64,000 bases of DNA from Ophiodon elongatus (lineage: Eukaryota > Chordata > Actinopteri > Perciformes > Hexagrammidae): NCBI GenBank assembly GCA_016806645.1, contig JACSYO010000098.1, forward strand, positions 310,001 to 374,000, read 5' to 3'. How positions within the stretch are numbered: the stretch's first letter is position 1; each line of letters opens with the position of its first letter. The notes below the pieces were generated by a model that worked only from the letters and a program-made list of their open reading frames with translations, was not told where the DNA came from and searched no databases. Shown piece after piece: positions 14,201-27,100 of the stretch. A program made the translations under genes and the position numbers.

Positions 14201-17200
14201 TTGAAAGGCTGTCACTCAAGATGTACTGTATGCATGTGGTTTTGTTTCGGTGTTCCATTGTGTCTACGCCACATCTCGTGCACTGTAAACGTAACGTAAC
14301 ACAGCTTGTGTCTTCGGATAATTAGAAGATACTTGACGATATGAGAACCCCAGAGAGCGCCATAAATAGAACTCAGAGCAGAGCGGGTGCAGAAGAAGTG
14401 CAGGATCAATCGAGGCCCAGTCTGCCCTCACTTCCTCATGGGGATCCACTTTAAGCTATAACCAAACCTGACTGACACTGCAGGTCACGAGAATTAAGAC
14501 TTAAGACACGTGTCCTCCTCACTTGGAGAAGAAATACTGACACTTCAAAAGGAATGCTTTTATACAGATTATTTCATCACATTACATGTCACTGCAAGCC
14601 TTTCCCTGAACTTGAGAATCAATACTTTAACTTATGTACTTGACTTAAAAGTTAAATTGGTTATGACAGGGAAAGATGTCATCACTGGAGTAGTATGCAG
14701 TTAAGATAATCAAATGTATTTTTACATCAGTGTGGATACTGTAACAACAGTGTGTAAAATTATTTAGTCATAAACATTTAGAAAATCAATTTTAAGTGAC
14801 GAATACTCACAGAAACACGTTCGGTGTGTTGATAATCCTGATAGATCATGCTTTGGTGGGGACAAAAAGTAAACAGGACACTGTCTTGCTGACGCTGCCA
14901 TCTTGACAAAGTGCTCTGATGCGTTCGCTTTCGGTTCATTGTACTGCTGTGATAAGACATTTTCCACTTTGCAAAGCTTATAGAGAACCACATTGTTGGG
15001 TCTCAGTCTAAAATACAAAGATCGTGGGCGAGATCTTTTAGCTGCAGCTTGTTCTTCAATATGCCTTGATAGGGCCCAGCCATTTCTTGCAACACGGTGA
15101 CAAGTTACGCAAATTTACATATTTTTTTAATAGATGACATTAATAATAATAATAATATATATATGTGCCCTGTGATAAACTGGCGACCTGTCCAGGGTGT
15201 AGCCTGCCTTTGCCCAATGTCAGCTGGGATCGGCTCCAGCACCCCCGCGACCCTAAATAGGATTAAGCGGTTTGGATAATGCAATGGTCCATTTAGAGTC
15301 AAATAGACCATAAAGCAGGGTATGCTTTAGGGCGGGCTGCTTTTGATTGAAGGAAGAGGAAGAATGACTTGATGAACAGATAATGTGATTATTGGGTCTG
15401 TAGTGTAAAAAAATTGGCTTTTATGGCATTGTAGAAATCAGGGACGGTTATCTGTTCGAGATCTTTTTGGAGTCAGAGTTAACATGGGTTTCTAGAGAGG
15501 TGGATTTCCTCTCACTTTCAGGCTGCTGTAGCCAAATGTGTGAATCTGTTGGATTCCGTCGTAGATTTTTATCTTCAAATGATGCCTGAATAGGGAAAAT
15601 TGTGAAATTGGTGGCAAAATACTAATATTTCTTTCACAACATTCCGAAGCTCCTCTCCACTCTGCGATGACATCACGCACTCTGAGCAGCGCAATACACA
15701 CCCATTATAAAGTCAGAAAAGGTCTGAAAAAAGCATAACACATAAACGGTGACAGTTCAAAAACTATAAAAGATATCAAAAAGCTGAATCATACAGTAAT
15801 ATTTGAAGGTTTTGTCAACATTTAAAAGTTTAAATGGTGTCTGTAGCTGAAAGTATGCAGGACCTTTAAGCTTTTTAAAGGTTTTAAAAGTTAAAGAGGA
15901 TTTGAAGATTTTCTCCATAGGATCCCATTCAAAATAAAAACCATAAAAAGCTTAATAATTCAAAAAGTTTAAAAGGTCATAGCACCCCTCTCCTGAAAGA
16001 GTTGAGCATTTTGATAGTTGAACGGTTTCTGCAGCTGAAAATATGCTGAACAAGTTGAAGTTCAAAAAACATAGGCAAGAAATAGAATAATATTAAAAAG
16101 AAGAATAAAGATTTGAAGAACAATAGTTGCTTAACAGCATTCCAACAATCATAGCAAAATGAAAGGATGGGGAGAGATCGAAGCCAGCTGATTGGCAGAG
16201 CTCCAGAGCAGAAGAGAAACAGAGCTGACGGCTTAGAGTGAATAGCCACACTGTCCGTGTGTATGAAAGAGCTTTTCAGCCGCCTCTCCACACACACACG
16301 CACACGCACACGCACACGCACACGCACACACACACACACACACACAAACTGTGAGGGGTGAAGAGGTGCTCACTGCAGTTTGCGTGGTGCGGAGACCTAC
16401 AGTGATCTTTTCACTCCTCACCTTTAGCTGAAATACCAGAGCTGACACTGAACCTGAGCTGGATGTGGATCTGTGCTTGTGTGTGAGCAAGAGATAAACA
16501 GGTCACTCTGAGAGAGTAGTCTTCTCTCCAAAAGGGAAAAAAAGTTACTAGATAGTTATAAATCGAATCTTAGAGAAAAATGAAAGCCTCAAAATTTGGG
16601 GGGAATTTGAGTATCAATACGTAGCAAAAAATTCGCATTTACGTATCATTGCTATTGGGACATTTACATAGGTATAAATTCACATCATAATTTATAGACA
16701 TGAAGCCGTCCTGCTCATCAAATGGTCATAAAAAGCCATCATAAATATTTTATGATGGCTATATTTGTATAAATGGTATGTAAAAATCTCAGTCTGACTC
16801 ATGGTATATATTGTCATTTTGCCCACCTTTTATATAAACTCTAAAACTATTATTTTAGTCTCGTTCAAGTTCAAAACATTTTTCACAGTATTGATATCTG
16901 CCTTTAGCTGCCGGCATACGGCTGGAAGTCGCCCCAATACATTGCTTCATTACTGTTATTAGGTTCCCATTAGCCTTGGGTTTTACGCCTGAAATATTGC
17001 CAAATAGGCTCTTTTGCTTTAGCTTTCACTGAAGTGATGTCACACCATCAAACACAGCCCTTTGTGGGGGTTCTGTGCAGCTGGCTTTCGCCTGTCTGTG
17101 CACATCCACTATTCAAAACTTTTTTCTAAGTATAAAATGGAGATTTTCATCAAAATATAAAAAATCAATCAGTGTGTGCCGATGCCGTAACAACATGTAG

Positions 17201-19451
17201 AAAAGAATGGAGAAACAAAGACTCCCTTTTCCTAGTGCATTTCATTCAACCTTATTTTGCTTCTCTACAGAGGCTTCCACTCTTACTTAAAGACATTCAT
17301 GCGTGCCAGTAATTCAAACTTGTATCTGCAACACTGCAAATACCTGCAGCTGCTTACTAGTTGCTCCTTTAGGAGGTATAAACCCGAGGCAGCAAAGCAG
17401 AGAGCGGTCAGGGGACATTACAGTTAAGTTAATGGCAAATAAAACTTAATAAATCCACAAATGAACCAGCTCTTGTTACCGGACAGGAAGGAAAGAGAGA
17501 ACGGGGGGGAGGAAGGAGGTGATGAGAAGGGCTCGAATAATAATAAACACTAGAAAGACGTGAAAAGATTCCAGCCATAATGAATCCATAACTGAATAAT
17601 AAACATGAACAAAGCTGTGAATAAATAATGACAACACTAATAACGGCAGCGGTTTGGGCCTACTCAGCAGGCCACATGGTCAAAATGAAATTATTCCAGA
17701 TGGATATCTTAATCGTTCCTTGTCTGGGTTTGGGTTTCCTTTGAACAGAGCTGCCTCTGAAAGTGTGGAGGTCCAGGGGGCGGGATGATTGACACTGGAA
17801 GCCTGTTCCTGGCTTTGGTGCTATTGCTGGTGAGGATCTAATGGACAAAATTTTTTAAAGTTCACTGAAAAATCAACCAAAGCACAGGCCCTAGGCTTTT
17901 TTTTTTTTTTACACTAGAGGGGAATGAAAGATCCCCAACAACAATACAATAAAATACATTCAAGGCTCATGAGCCTCACTCAAAGTTGTCCAAGGGGCCC
18001 TGCTCATGCAGTGCCGTGATCCTGTCCCTGATGTACACCCACGATAAGAGTCATCTCAGCAGGCTGGGATCACAGACAGTTTTGTTCTCGTTAGCCTTTC
18101 CTACCCGGGGATTCCTGGCACACCAGCAGCTATGGGGGATGATCTTAAAGTGTACTTGTACTCCAACTTAACTTATTTTTGGCTCTGTTTAACCGAGAAG
18201 CCGAGTAGATGTAAAGAGTTTATACTGCACGTGACAAAAATATTACAACATTGACTGGCTAGCTAGCCAATGGACTAAATTTAGGAATTGCATGATTGCT
18301 GTCCCTGTGGTGTCACTATGAGTAGGAGGGGGCTGCTGGAGTTCTGCTATCTGTTGATGGTCAATAAATACCCCCCACCTGTAGGTTGGCTGCTTATTAA
18401 AACACAATATTATATTCTCTATTTCTACACTTTGTAAAAGTAGAAGATGAGACGTGTTGGTGGGGAGGCATTGAAATTATTGAACGGCACGTTTAATCGA
18501 GCTACAGGTAACGGAAAGCAATGTACTGAACAACAGAACCCATTTCAGTAGCGCTTTGTATTAAGGTCTGTATAATGAGTATAATGAGTATAATGAGAGT
18601 TAATATGCAAAGGGCCCTTATAAATCCTTTTAAGATGCTTATTAGTTGGAATGCTGTTAAGCAATCTTTATTCTTCTTATATATATTTCTTCTGTACGTA
18701 TTTTTAACCTCTTCTCTTCCTTCATACTTTCAGCTACAGAAATCGTTCAGCTATCAAAATCAAAATGTTCAGCTCTTTCAGGAGAGGGGTGCTATGACCT
18801 TTCATATTCTAACTTTTCAACTTTTTGAATTATTAAGATTTTTATGGTTTTTATTTTGAATGGGATCCTATGGAGAAAATCTTCAAATCCTCTTAAACTT
18901 TTTCAACTTTAAAAGCTTAAAGGTCCTGCATACTTTCAGCTACAGACACCATTTGAACTTTTAAATGTTGACAAAACCTTCAAATATTACTGTATCATTC
19001 AGCTTTTTGATATCTTTTATACTTTTTGAACTGTCACCGTTTATGTGTTATAATTTTTTCAGACCTTTTCTGACTTTATAATGGGTGTGTATTGCGCTGC
19101 TCAGAGTGCGTGATGTCATCGCAGAGTGGAGAGGAGCTTCGGAATGTTGTGAAAGAAATATTAGTATTTTGCCACCAATTTTCACAATTTTCCCTATTCA
19201 GGCATCATTTGAAGATAAAAATCTACGACGGAATCCAACAGATTCACACATTTGGCTACAGCAGCCTAAAAGTGAGAGGAAATCCACCTCTCTAGAGACC
19301 CATGTTAACTCTGACTCCAAAAAGATCTCGAACAGATAACCGTCCCTGATTTCTACAATGCCATAAAAGCCAATTTTTACACTACAGACCCAATAATCAC
19401 ATTATCTCTTCATCAAGTCATCCTTCCTCTCCAGGGCTGTCTTTCTGTCTA

Positions 19452-19498
<47 letters not shown>

Positions 19499-19669
19499 TC
19501 CCTTTCAAAATAAAAGCCCCATGGATTAACTATCTTAACGTGAAGCTCAAATATGGATTTTTTTATTTAATTTGACTTAATGCTCTTACTAATACTGTGA
19601 CTATAGCAGCTACTGCTTTTACTATTACTACCAATACTACTAATAGTACTACTACAGCTATTACTACTG

Positions 19670-19727
<58 letters not shown>

Positions 19728-19807
19728 AACTAGTACTACTGCTATTACTGCGACTACCACTACTACTTCTAATCATACTACTTTTATTTCAACTACTACT
19801 ACGACCA

Positions 19808-19848
<41 letters not shown>

Positions 19849-21831
19849 ACTACCACTACTACTACTACTACTTCTACTATTATTGCTGATGGAACTGTTT
19901 CTTCTACTACACCACTGATACTTCTGCTACTGCTACTACTACCACTACTAAAACTTCAGCTGCTGAAACTACTACTCTTGTTACAACCACTACTTCTACT
20001 ACGACAACTACAGTTTTACAGTTTAGCTTCCAGCTTCTCCTGCATTGTATTTCAGCTCGTAGCTTCTTTAGATAATGCAGTTCAACTTCCAATTCTGCCA
20101 CTTTTTAAATTCAACTACCAGGTTTTTCAGCAGTGCAGTTCTTAACTTTTGGCCTTTAACCATTTTTCAGGAAAGTCATTTGAAATTTCCACATTTTCTA
20201 CCACTACTATTACTGTGACAATAAAATTGTTTAGCTTCCAGCTTTTCCTGGATTGTAATTCAGCTCTTGGATTCTTTAGATGGTGCAGTTTTTCAACTAC
20301 AAGGTTTTTCAGCAGTTCATTTCAAAGCTTTTGGGCTTCTACACTTCTCAGCAGGTAGTTTCCCATTTCTGTATTATATTTCTTTGCTATTTTCAGGTAT
20401 TTATTCATTATTTCAAATATTTCAGCTTTCAGCATTCCAACGCATTTTCAGCAGGAAACGCACTTTCTAGTTAGGCATTGTTTTCTTACTTTAGATCCGG
20501 TAGCTGCAAAAAGCATAGTTAACCATTATTAAGTGTATAAATACAATCCATAATAAAGTATGTATTAATCATAAGAAAGCAACAAAAGAATGTATTTAAA
20601 TATGATCGGGATAACAGCTCACACTTTTAGACAGTCTCTCCTGGAGGGCATTCATTTAATGTTTTGCATTCTGTTGTTTACATCAAAAACTGTTAAAGAG
20701 TAGTGGAATTAGAAGTCTTTCAATGAAATTAAAGAACACATGATAAACATGGTGGCATTGCTCTCTATCTTTCTCCCCATGGCCTTTTCCTTCTAGTCCC
20801 TGGCTGCACTCTGCAATGTCACCACCTCGGTCATCATTTCTACACACAATGGTAACAGCAAACTGCATTCCTCGAAGCCATACCTCATAGATTGTTGGCA
20901 TCACAGACAATGCTGTTTTTAGAGGAGGGTGAAAGGAAATGCTTGGAGATTTTGTCCGGTTGTTGTTTGTGAGTACGGGGGAAGAGGAAGCTGGTGCTGG
21001 TGAGGGATTCTGGCTGGGTGGGTTGAGACGGGAAAAGGCCGAGCTGGTACTCTCGATGGATTATGTTTGAACAGCTGTAAGGCTGAAGGATGACAGGAAG
21101 AGGCTGGCACCAGGAAGGCCGGGCCAACAGGAAACAGACAAATAGGCACTACTCCTCTAACTGTTTTTGTATTTAACTCTCTCTTCTACCACTCCCCTAT
21201 CCCTCATGTCTCGGCTCCCCTCCTGTTTTGTGCGATAATGCCAACAAACAGGCTTTGTCTTCTTCTGAGGCATTTCCCTACCATTGTATTTTTAGTTACA
21301 AAACAAGGTGACAAAAAAGGTCAATGAAACCCAAGCTCTAAAGCTTTAAATCTTGCAGCACGTCTGGAAAAACACCCGGACAATAAAAGGCAATCAGGCG
21401 TGACTCTGATCCCACATCAGCTTGTGATAATCCACGCGGCCAGCCAAGCGTGCACCCTAACCCTCCACCACCACCATCATCTCATCTACACCCAATCACA
21501 CGACTTTTGTCCACTGTACAAAAACATTCCTTCACTTCTCAATTTGCTGCACAAAGTCAGTGCGATGAATTTAACTCCTACCTGACCAGCACCAAACACT
21601 ACTGACAGACCTCGGTGACACCATTCTGTCCTCGCAGAGGAGCTCTAATTGATTCTTTGTGCTGAACCATGAACAGACAAAACAAAGATTTTCTCTCCAA
21701 TTTATGCATGTTTTCACAAATTTAAGCATGTTTAGGTATTTGTTTGCTAAAATAGGAAAAGCTAACTTAAGAAAGCTCTATCTTGTACAATATCAAAGTT
21801 AGTCATTGCCCATTGTAAATACAGTAGATTT

Positions 21832-21868
<37 letters not shown>

Positions 21869-24110
21869 ACACACACACACAGTTGCAATAACCTAATAAT
21901 AAAAGCCAAACAATAATGCTGTTGAGCCAATTCTTATCACCACAAGACAAATGCCTTCACCCTGATAGCCCCACTCATACAGAAATGCCAGCAGCCCTAC
22001 ACACACGTTATCTTATCCATGTCCACCCACACACTGCCCTTTACACCTAAATTAATTATACAGTTATTAGAATATACTGTTTAATCTCCAAGATCCATCA
22101 TCCTGTGATACTCCTATATGACCTGTGTTGTTAGTAGGGATGTCTCGGATACCAGAAATGTTCTAGTTGATACCAATACCAGTGAAGTTCTACGATTAGC
22201 GATACCTAATTCAATACCATAGTAAAAAGAACACACAAATCAAACTACCTCACCATTAGCATACTGTTTTTTGCAAATTTAATTATGAATTCCTGAAGAT
22301 CCGCCTCAAGTTTCTCGCCAACTACGACATTTTACAAGGTTACAATTCAACACATCAGGTTAACGTTATAATTTACTTTTGTCCAATGCTCATTTTTTAA
22401 TGGATAGAGCATGAATAATAATACAATTTCTATATGTTATTTAGCCAAGCAGGACTGTGCTGCCCAACAGTTAGCCTAATGTTACTTGTTGTTCTCAGGG
22501 ACATTTTCCATTACCATTCTTTTGATTATGTTTGTTTGCTCATTTGTTTTAATGTTTTTTAAAAAATCTCCCTTTTTAGTGTCTTTGCACAGTTTGATGA
22601 AAAGAAATGTGCTCAGATACTAGAATTAGCTGGTGAAGGAGCTCCATAGTTATTATCTGTGGGACTGGAGATATAGTCAGCTAATTTATGTGCACTTGTT
22701 TTATTTCTGCAAAGTGTTATTTACTGCGTTTTGCTGTCATTTACTGTCACTTGAGTTTTTCAAAGCAGTTTTATGAATCAGAGAGACGACACTCAAACAC
22801 TCTGCATTCTGCTAACTTGTTGCTCTTGCTACCAATATAAGCAGATTTTTTATATATTCCCAGTCTAAACCACTCTGAGTCCAGCAGCGCAGCCTCACAT
22901 TGGACAGTCCAAGGCTTGACCTGGCTGGTCCCGGTACCACTTTATAGTATTCTGTAATGATGAAGATGGTGGCGGTGATCTGACTTGCTGCATGGTGGGA
23001 GAGAATTGAGAATAAAAATTGTCCAGAGTCCTACCCTTCGTGTGGAACATTTAATGTGTTGATAAAAGTTTGGCAGAACATTATTATTGTTTGCCATGCC
23101 AAAACGAGTCCGGGTATATGGTCCAGTGCCAGCACAGAATACCATACAGCTTCGTCCATGCTGTGTCAGCATCTGCGTGTGGTGGTATGCACACAGAGGG
23201 CATGACGACTAAAGTGAACCACGGGGGCAGGCCGAGTGGACGGACTTAAATGGCCTGATGCTCAAAGCCAGGCAAGCAAGAGCAGGAGAGAGTTGGAGTT
23301 CTCCTGCACTCCTTGCCCAAAGATCATCCTGTTCCCCAAGGACATGACGCCTGCAAATAGAGCAGTGGGCGGGGTATCCTGTGGTCATGGGCTCTCAGCC
23401 TGTTCTGAACATAAGATCATCTTGCCAAATGTCCTCTGACCTTTGCAGAGAAACGCTCACTTTGTTATTGTTGTTGATATGGACCCATGCATATTCAATA
23501 AAGTTGAATTGTTGCCATGGTCTTACTGAATCTCTGCTGGCTGGATCTGACCAACGTACAAAACGCAGGAAGACTGGTGAGTTGAGTCAATTCTAATATT
23601 CAGAAGTGGGCTGCGTTCATGTCCAATTATTGCCAAAAGAATAAAGAAGCAAAAAAAAAATAAAGCAAGCACACTTCTCTTGGAGCAGCCCCGACTGCAT
23701 GCAGACACAGCTGCAGCAGCTTTTCCATGTTAAATTATAGAGGAACTTCACAAGCACACACACACATGTGTGCAATAAGGCTTGGCAGGTAGCAGAGTAA
23801 TGATAAATGGACCTGTATAGCACTTTTCTAGTCTTCTGACCACTCAAAGCGCTTTAACACTATGTGACATAATTCACACACTATAGGGAGGGGCTAAGGT
23901 GCCACCTGCCCATCAGGAGTAGCTAACATTCACACAGCGTCAGCACAGCTACGGGAGCAATTTGGGGTTAAGCGTCCTGCCCAAGGACACATCGACATGG
24001 GCTAGCGGAGCTGGGGATTGAACCTCTGATCCTCTGATTGAAGGACGACCCTGCTCACCACTATTCCACAGTCACCCATGTGAGAGTGAGGGTAGAGTAA
24101 GGTCAGAGGC

Positions 24111-24199
<89 letters not shown>

Positions 24200-27100
24200 T
24201 AGTTGGAAGGCAGGGTGGAACACCTGTCTAACTACCCTCCCTGGGCTGTCTTTTCTTTCTGCTAACCTATGTCCCTCCATATTCCTCTGAAGGGTCGCAC
24301 ATGTCCAGCTGTGTTGACATGGATGATGTAAGGATATCGGTGTGGAAATGAACAGGCAGATAAAGGTTAAAACACAGTACACGGGGACAGAGAAGGAGCT
24401 GCAGTTTCATCCACTATTTACAGAAGCTTACCAACCAGAACAGTGGACTTGCGGAAATGCATCGCGATGCAGAGTGAACCAAGTACGAGTAGAAGAGCTT
24501 TGAGTAAGAGAAAGGAACTAACTGACCAAAGTCTGCACGCCGCGAGGCTAATTTGAATTTGAAGCTTCGCTGAGGAATTATCGACAAAATTCAAAGCTTT
24601 GACAAAGGGGAGGTGCACTATAGGCTACAGGTTACAGAAATTGCGTCACCAAAAGGCACAGACCGGCTCACTGCAGGCCAGCTGTATCAACCCTCTCACA
24701 CACATGCGCCATTACACACATACACACAACTCTGTCTCTTTACGAGCGTCAATCGCCTCGCACCCAAGGAGAAACAGATCTCAGTCAGATACACAGCTGA
24801 TAAAAAGTCTGTGTGGGAGTAAAAAGCCCCGCTACCGTTGTGTCTTTATTAGTAGAGCCACCGGGCATGAGCCCCCATAAGCCTCTGCATTAAAACGGTA
24901 GTGGGAGGGCAGATGACAGTGAAAACACAAGCTGTTGAAATGAAAACGGCAATAAAATGTGCAATAATCACCTTGAATAAATTACAGCAACAGTCCATAA
25001 AAACAAATTTGCTCATATGTGACCTATAAACAAATGAATAAATACATTTATTGTAGCCAATACCGAAACATAGGCCTAAATTAAAATACATGTCTGTCTA
25101 TCGATCTCATCCGCTGCGTTTCAGCACCCTGGACAGCACACATACACACAACAAACAGCGCTATCCATCTGAGAATAGCTCATCATACTTCATAATCATA
25201 CATGTTGATGCATAATGAATAATGTGGAGTTACTGTTTCTTATTAAATGTTGTATTTGGGATTTTTGGGGTGATGCATATATAACAAAAGAAACGTGATT
25301 TGGACGCTGATTATCGTGGCAACGGTAGAAGCTTTGAAGTATTGGGTCAGACTTGCCATAGACCTTCAGGAAGTCCCCTGTCTTCGAGCCACTAGGTGAC
25401 ACACTTGTAATGCCCAGCAGAAGGATTTGTGTTTGTAATGTTTCTGTACACAGATACTGGTATTGAAAAGTATGGACCTTTTTTCCTATCTTTATTCAAG
25501 TACTCGTTGAAAAGTCATTGAAGAGTCAGCTCTCAGATTTCTCCAGTGCTCTTATATTTCCTTGTCTAAATTCTCAACCAATAGCATGCCAGGTGTCACA
25601 TTGACCAATGAAATAATCCCTGCCTCGTTGCGGGTGTATTAGATTCACAAGAGTCTCCCTGACTGGCAGTTACTTTTTTAACTGGTTCATCCACTTAGGC
25701 GCTCCAAGGCTTAATGCTTTCTTCACGACTTTTGGAATAAAAGGACAGTTAATACATATACCAGCGCCCGTACTTTTTCTTTCACTGTAATAGCTACATC
25801 AGCCTCCTGTTGGTGTGCTAGAGGAGAACGAACACATTGGATCGGAGGATATTGGGGGCTTAGCTTGGACCTCTGTAGAAAGACTCCTACCCTGGATGAA
25901 CAAGCTCTATTTTTATTATTTTTATGCACACTGGCACCATCTTTACATTCAAAGCGTTATATCTGCCAAAAGTGCCTTAAATCAGCAGTGTGGGAGCCTT
26001 TAGATATAATACATGGCCAGGGATTAATGTGAATTGCAATTAATTACATAGTTTAATTAAGACATCATAGTGCAAAAAAAGCTGCCGATCGTTATCGCTT
26101 TATATTGAGTAAAAATATGTGATCTGAAGATCGGCATTTATGCTTTCTAGTTGCTAGTCCAAGTGTGTTGAAAAAACATTGACCGCAACAGCTGTTGTTA
26201 TAATGTACGGAGCAGAGTCATCCGGCTTTAATATGGAGGTTCCATTTAGTTACATTGTGGTGCGTTCAAGCTCCATTCAGTTCAAATTTGTTTTGGACAA
26301 AAGAAAATTCAATGTGTTCCAATGTGTTTAAAACTTGTAAAATATAGTTTTAATAAATACAGTTTGAAGTAGATATTTTCAGATCAAAATAAAATAGATA
26401 TTTGAAAGAGAAGTATTACTAATTTGACTTCCTAACACAAGCTCTAAACAGCTTACAATAACTCATTAAAACTGCCAATGCCAAGATTGTTTCATTTCCC
26501 TCATCATTTGAAAAAAGATGAATTTTACAATGTAAAGATTTAAAGCAATTGTGGATGATAATAAATATCATAGGCTTACTAGAAATATTCCGGTTAATAA
26601 CTGTGAAAGCCGGGATATTTTCTCTGACAAGCGTAATATCAAAATTCTATATCGTGACATCCTTAATTGGAATATTAAAAGTGTTTTCTTTCACTCACGC
26701 ACACCCAAAAATGTTCACGAACACATCATGTAAACAAATCCAGGAAAATTATTTAAAAAATAAACGTTGTTATATGGCTAACTTATAACCCTTTGTTAGT
26801 TTTTATTTTTTTGGCCTGGACCTGTATGTTCTGCCGTTATTTTTACATTTTTGACAGGCTCTTATGTTACGAGGACAATCACACATTCACACACATTCAA
26901 TTTACTGTTGAGCTTCACATTCAAATTATATTCAGGGATACACTAAAAACATTCAGGGCTCAAGCTGACCTTGTGATGCCGATGGTGCCAAAGTCATACA
27001 TTTAAAAGTTTTACACATGGTGGCTTTTAGGTATCACAGAGATGAGAATTGTACAGTAGTTTGAAAATAGAATAACACAATACAGCAATAATAGTGGTTG

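Noticed and set aside
19597..20145. 182-residue poly-Thr/poly-Ala open frame
   Set aside because: It is produced by (ACT)n and (GCT)n; the other frames of the same DNA give poly-Ser and poly-Val, and no domain is present.
24002..24382. 126-residue minus-strand frame with poly-His/Thr
   Set aside because: It is the translation of the (GT)43 repeat and flanking SINE.
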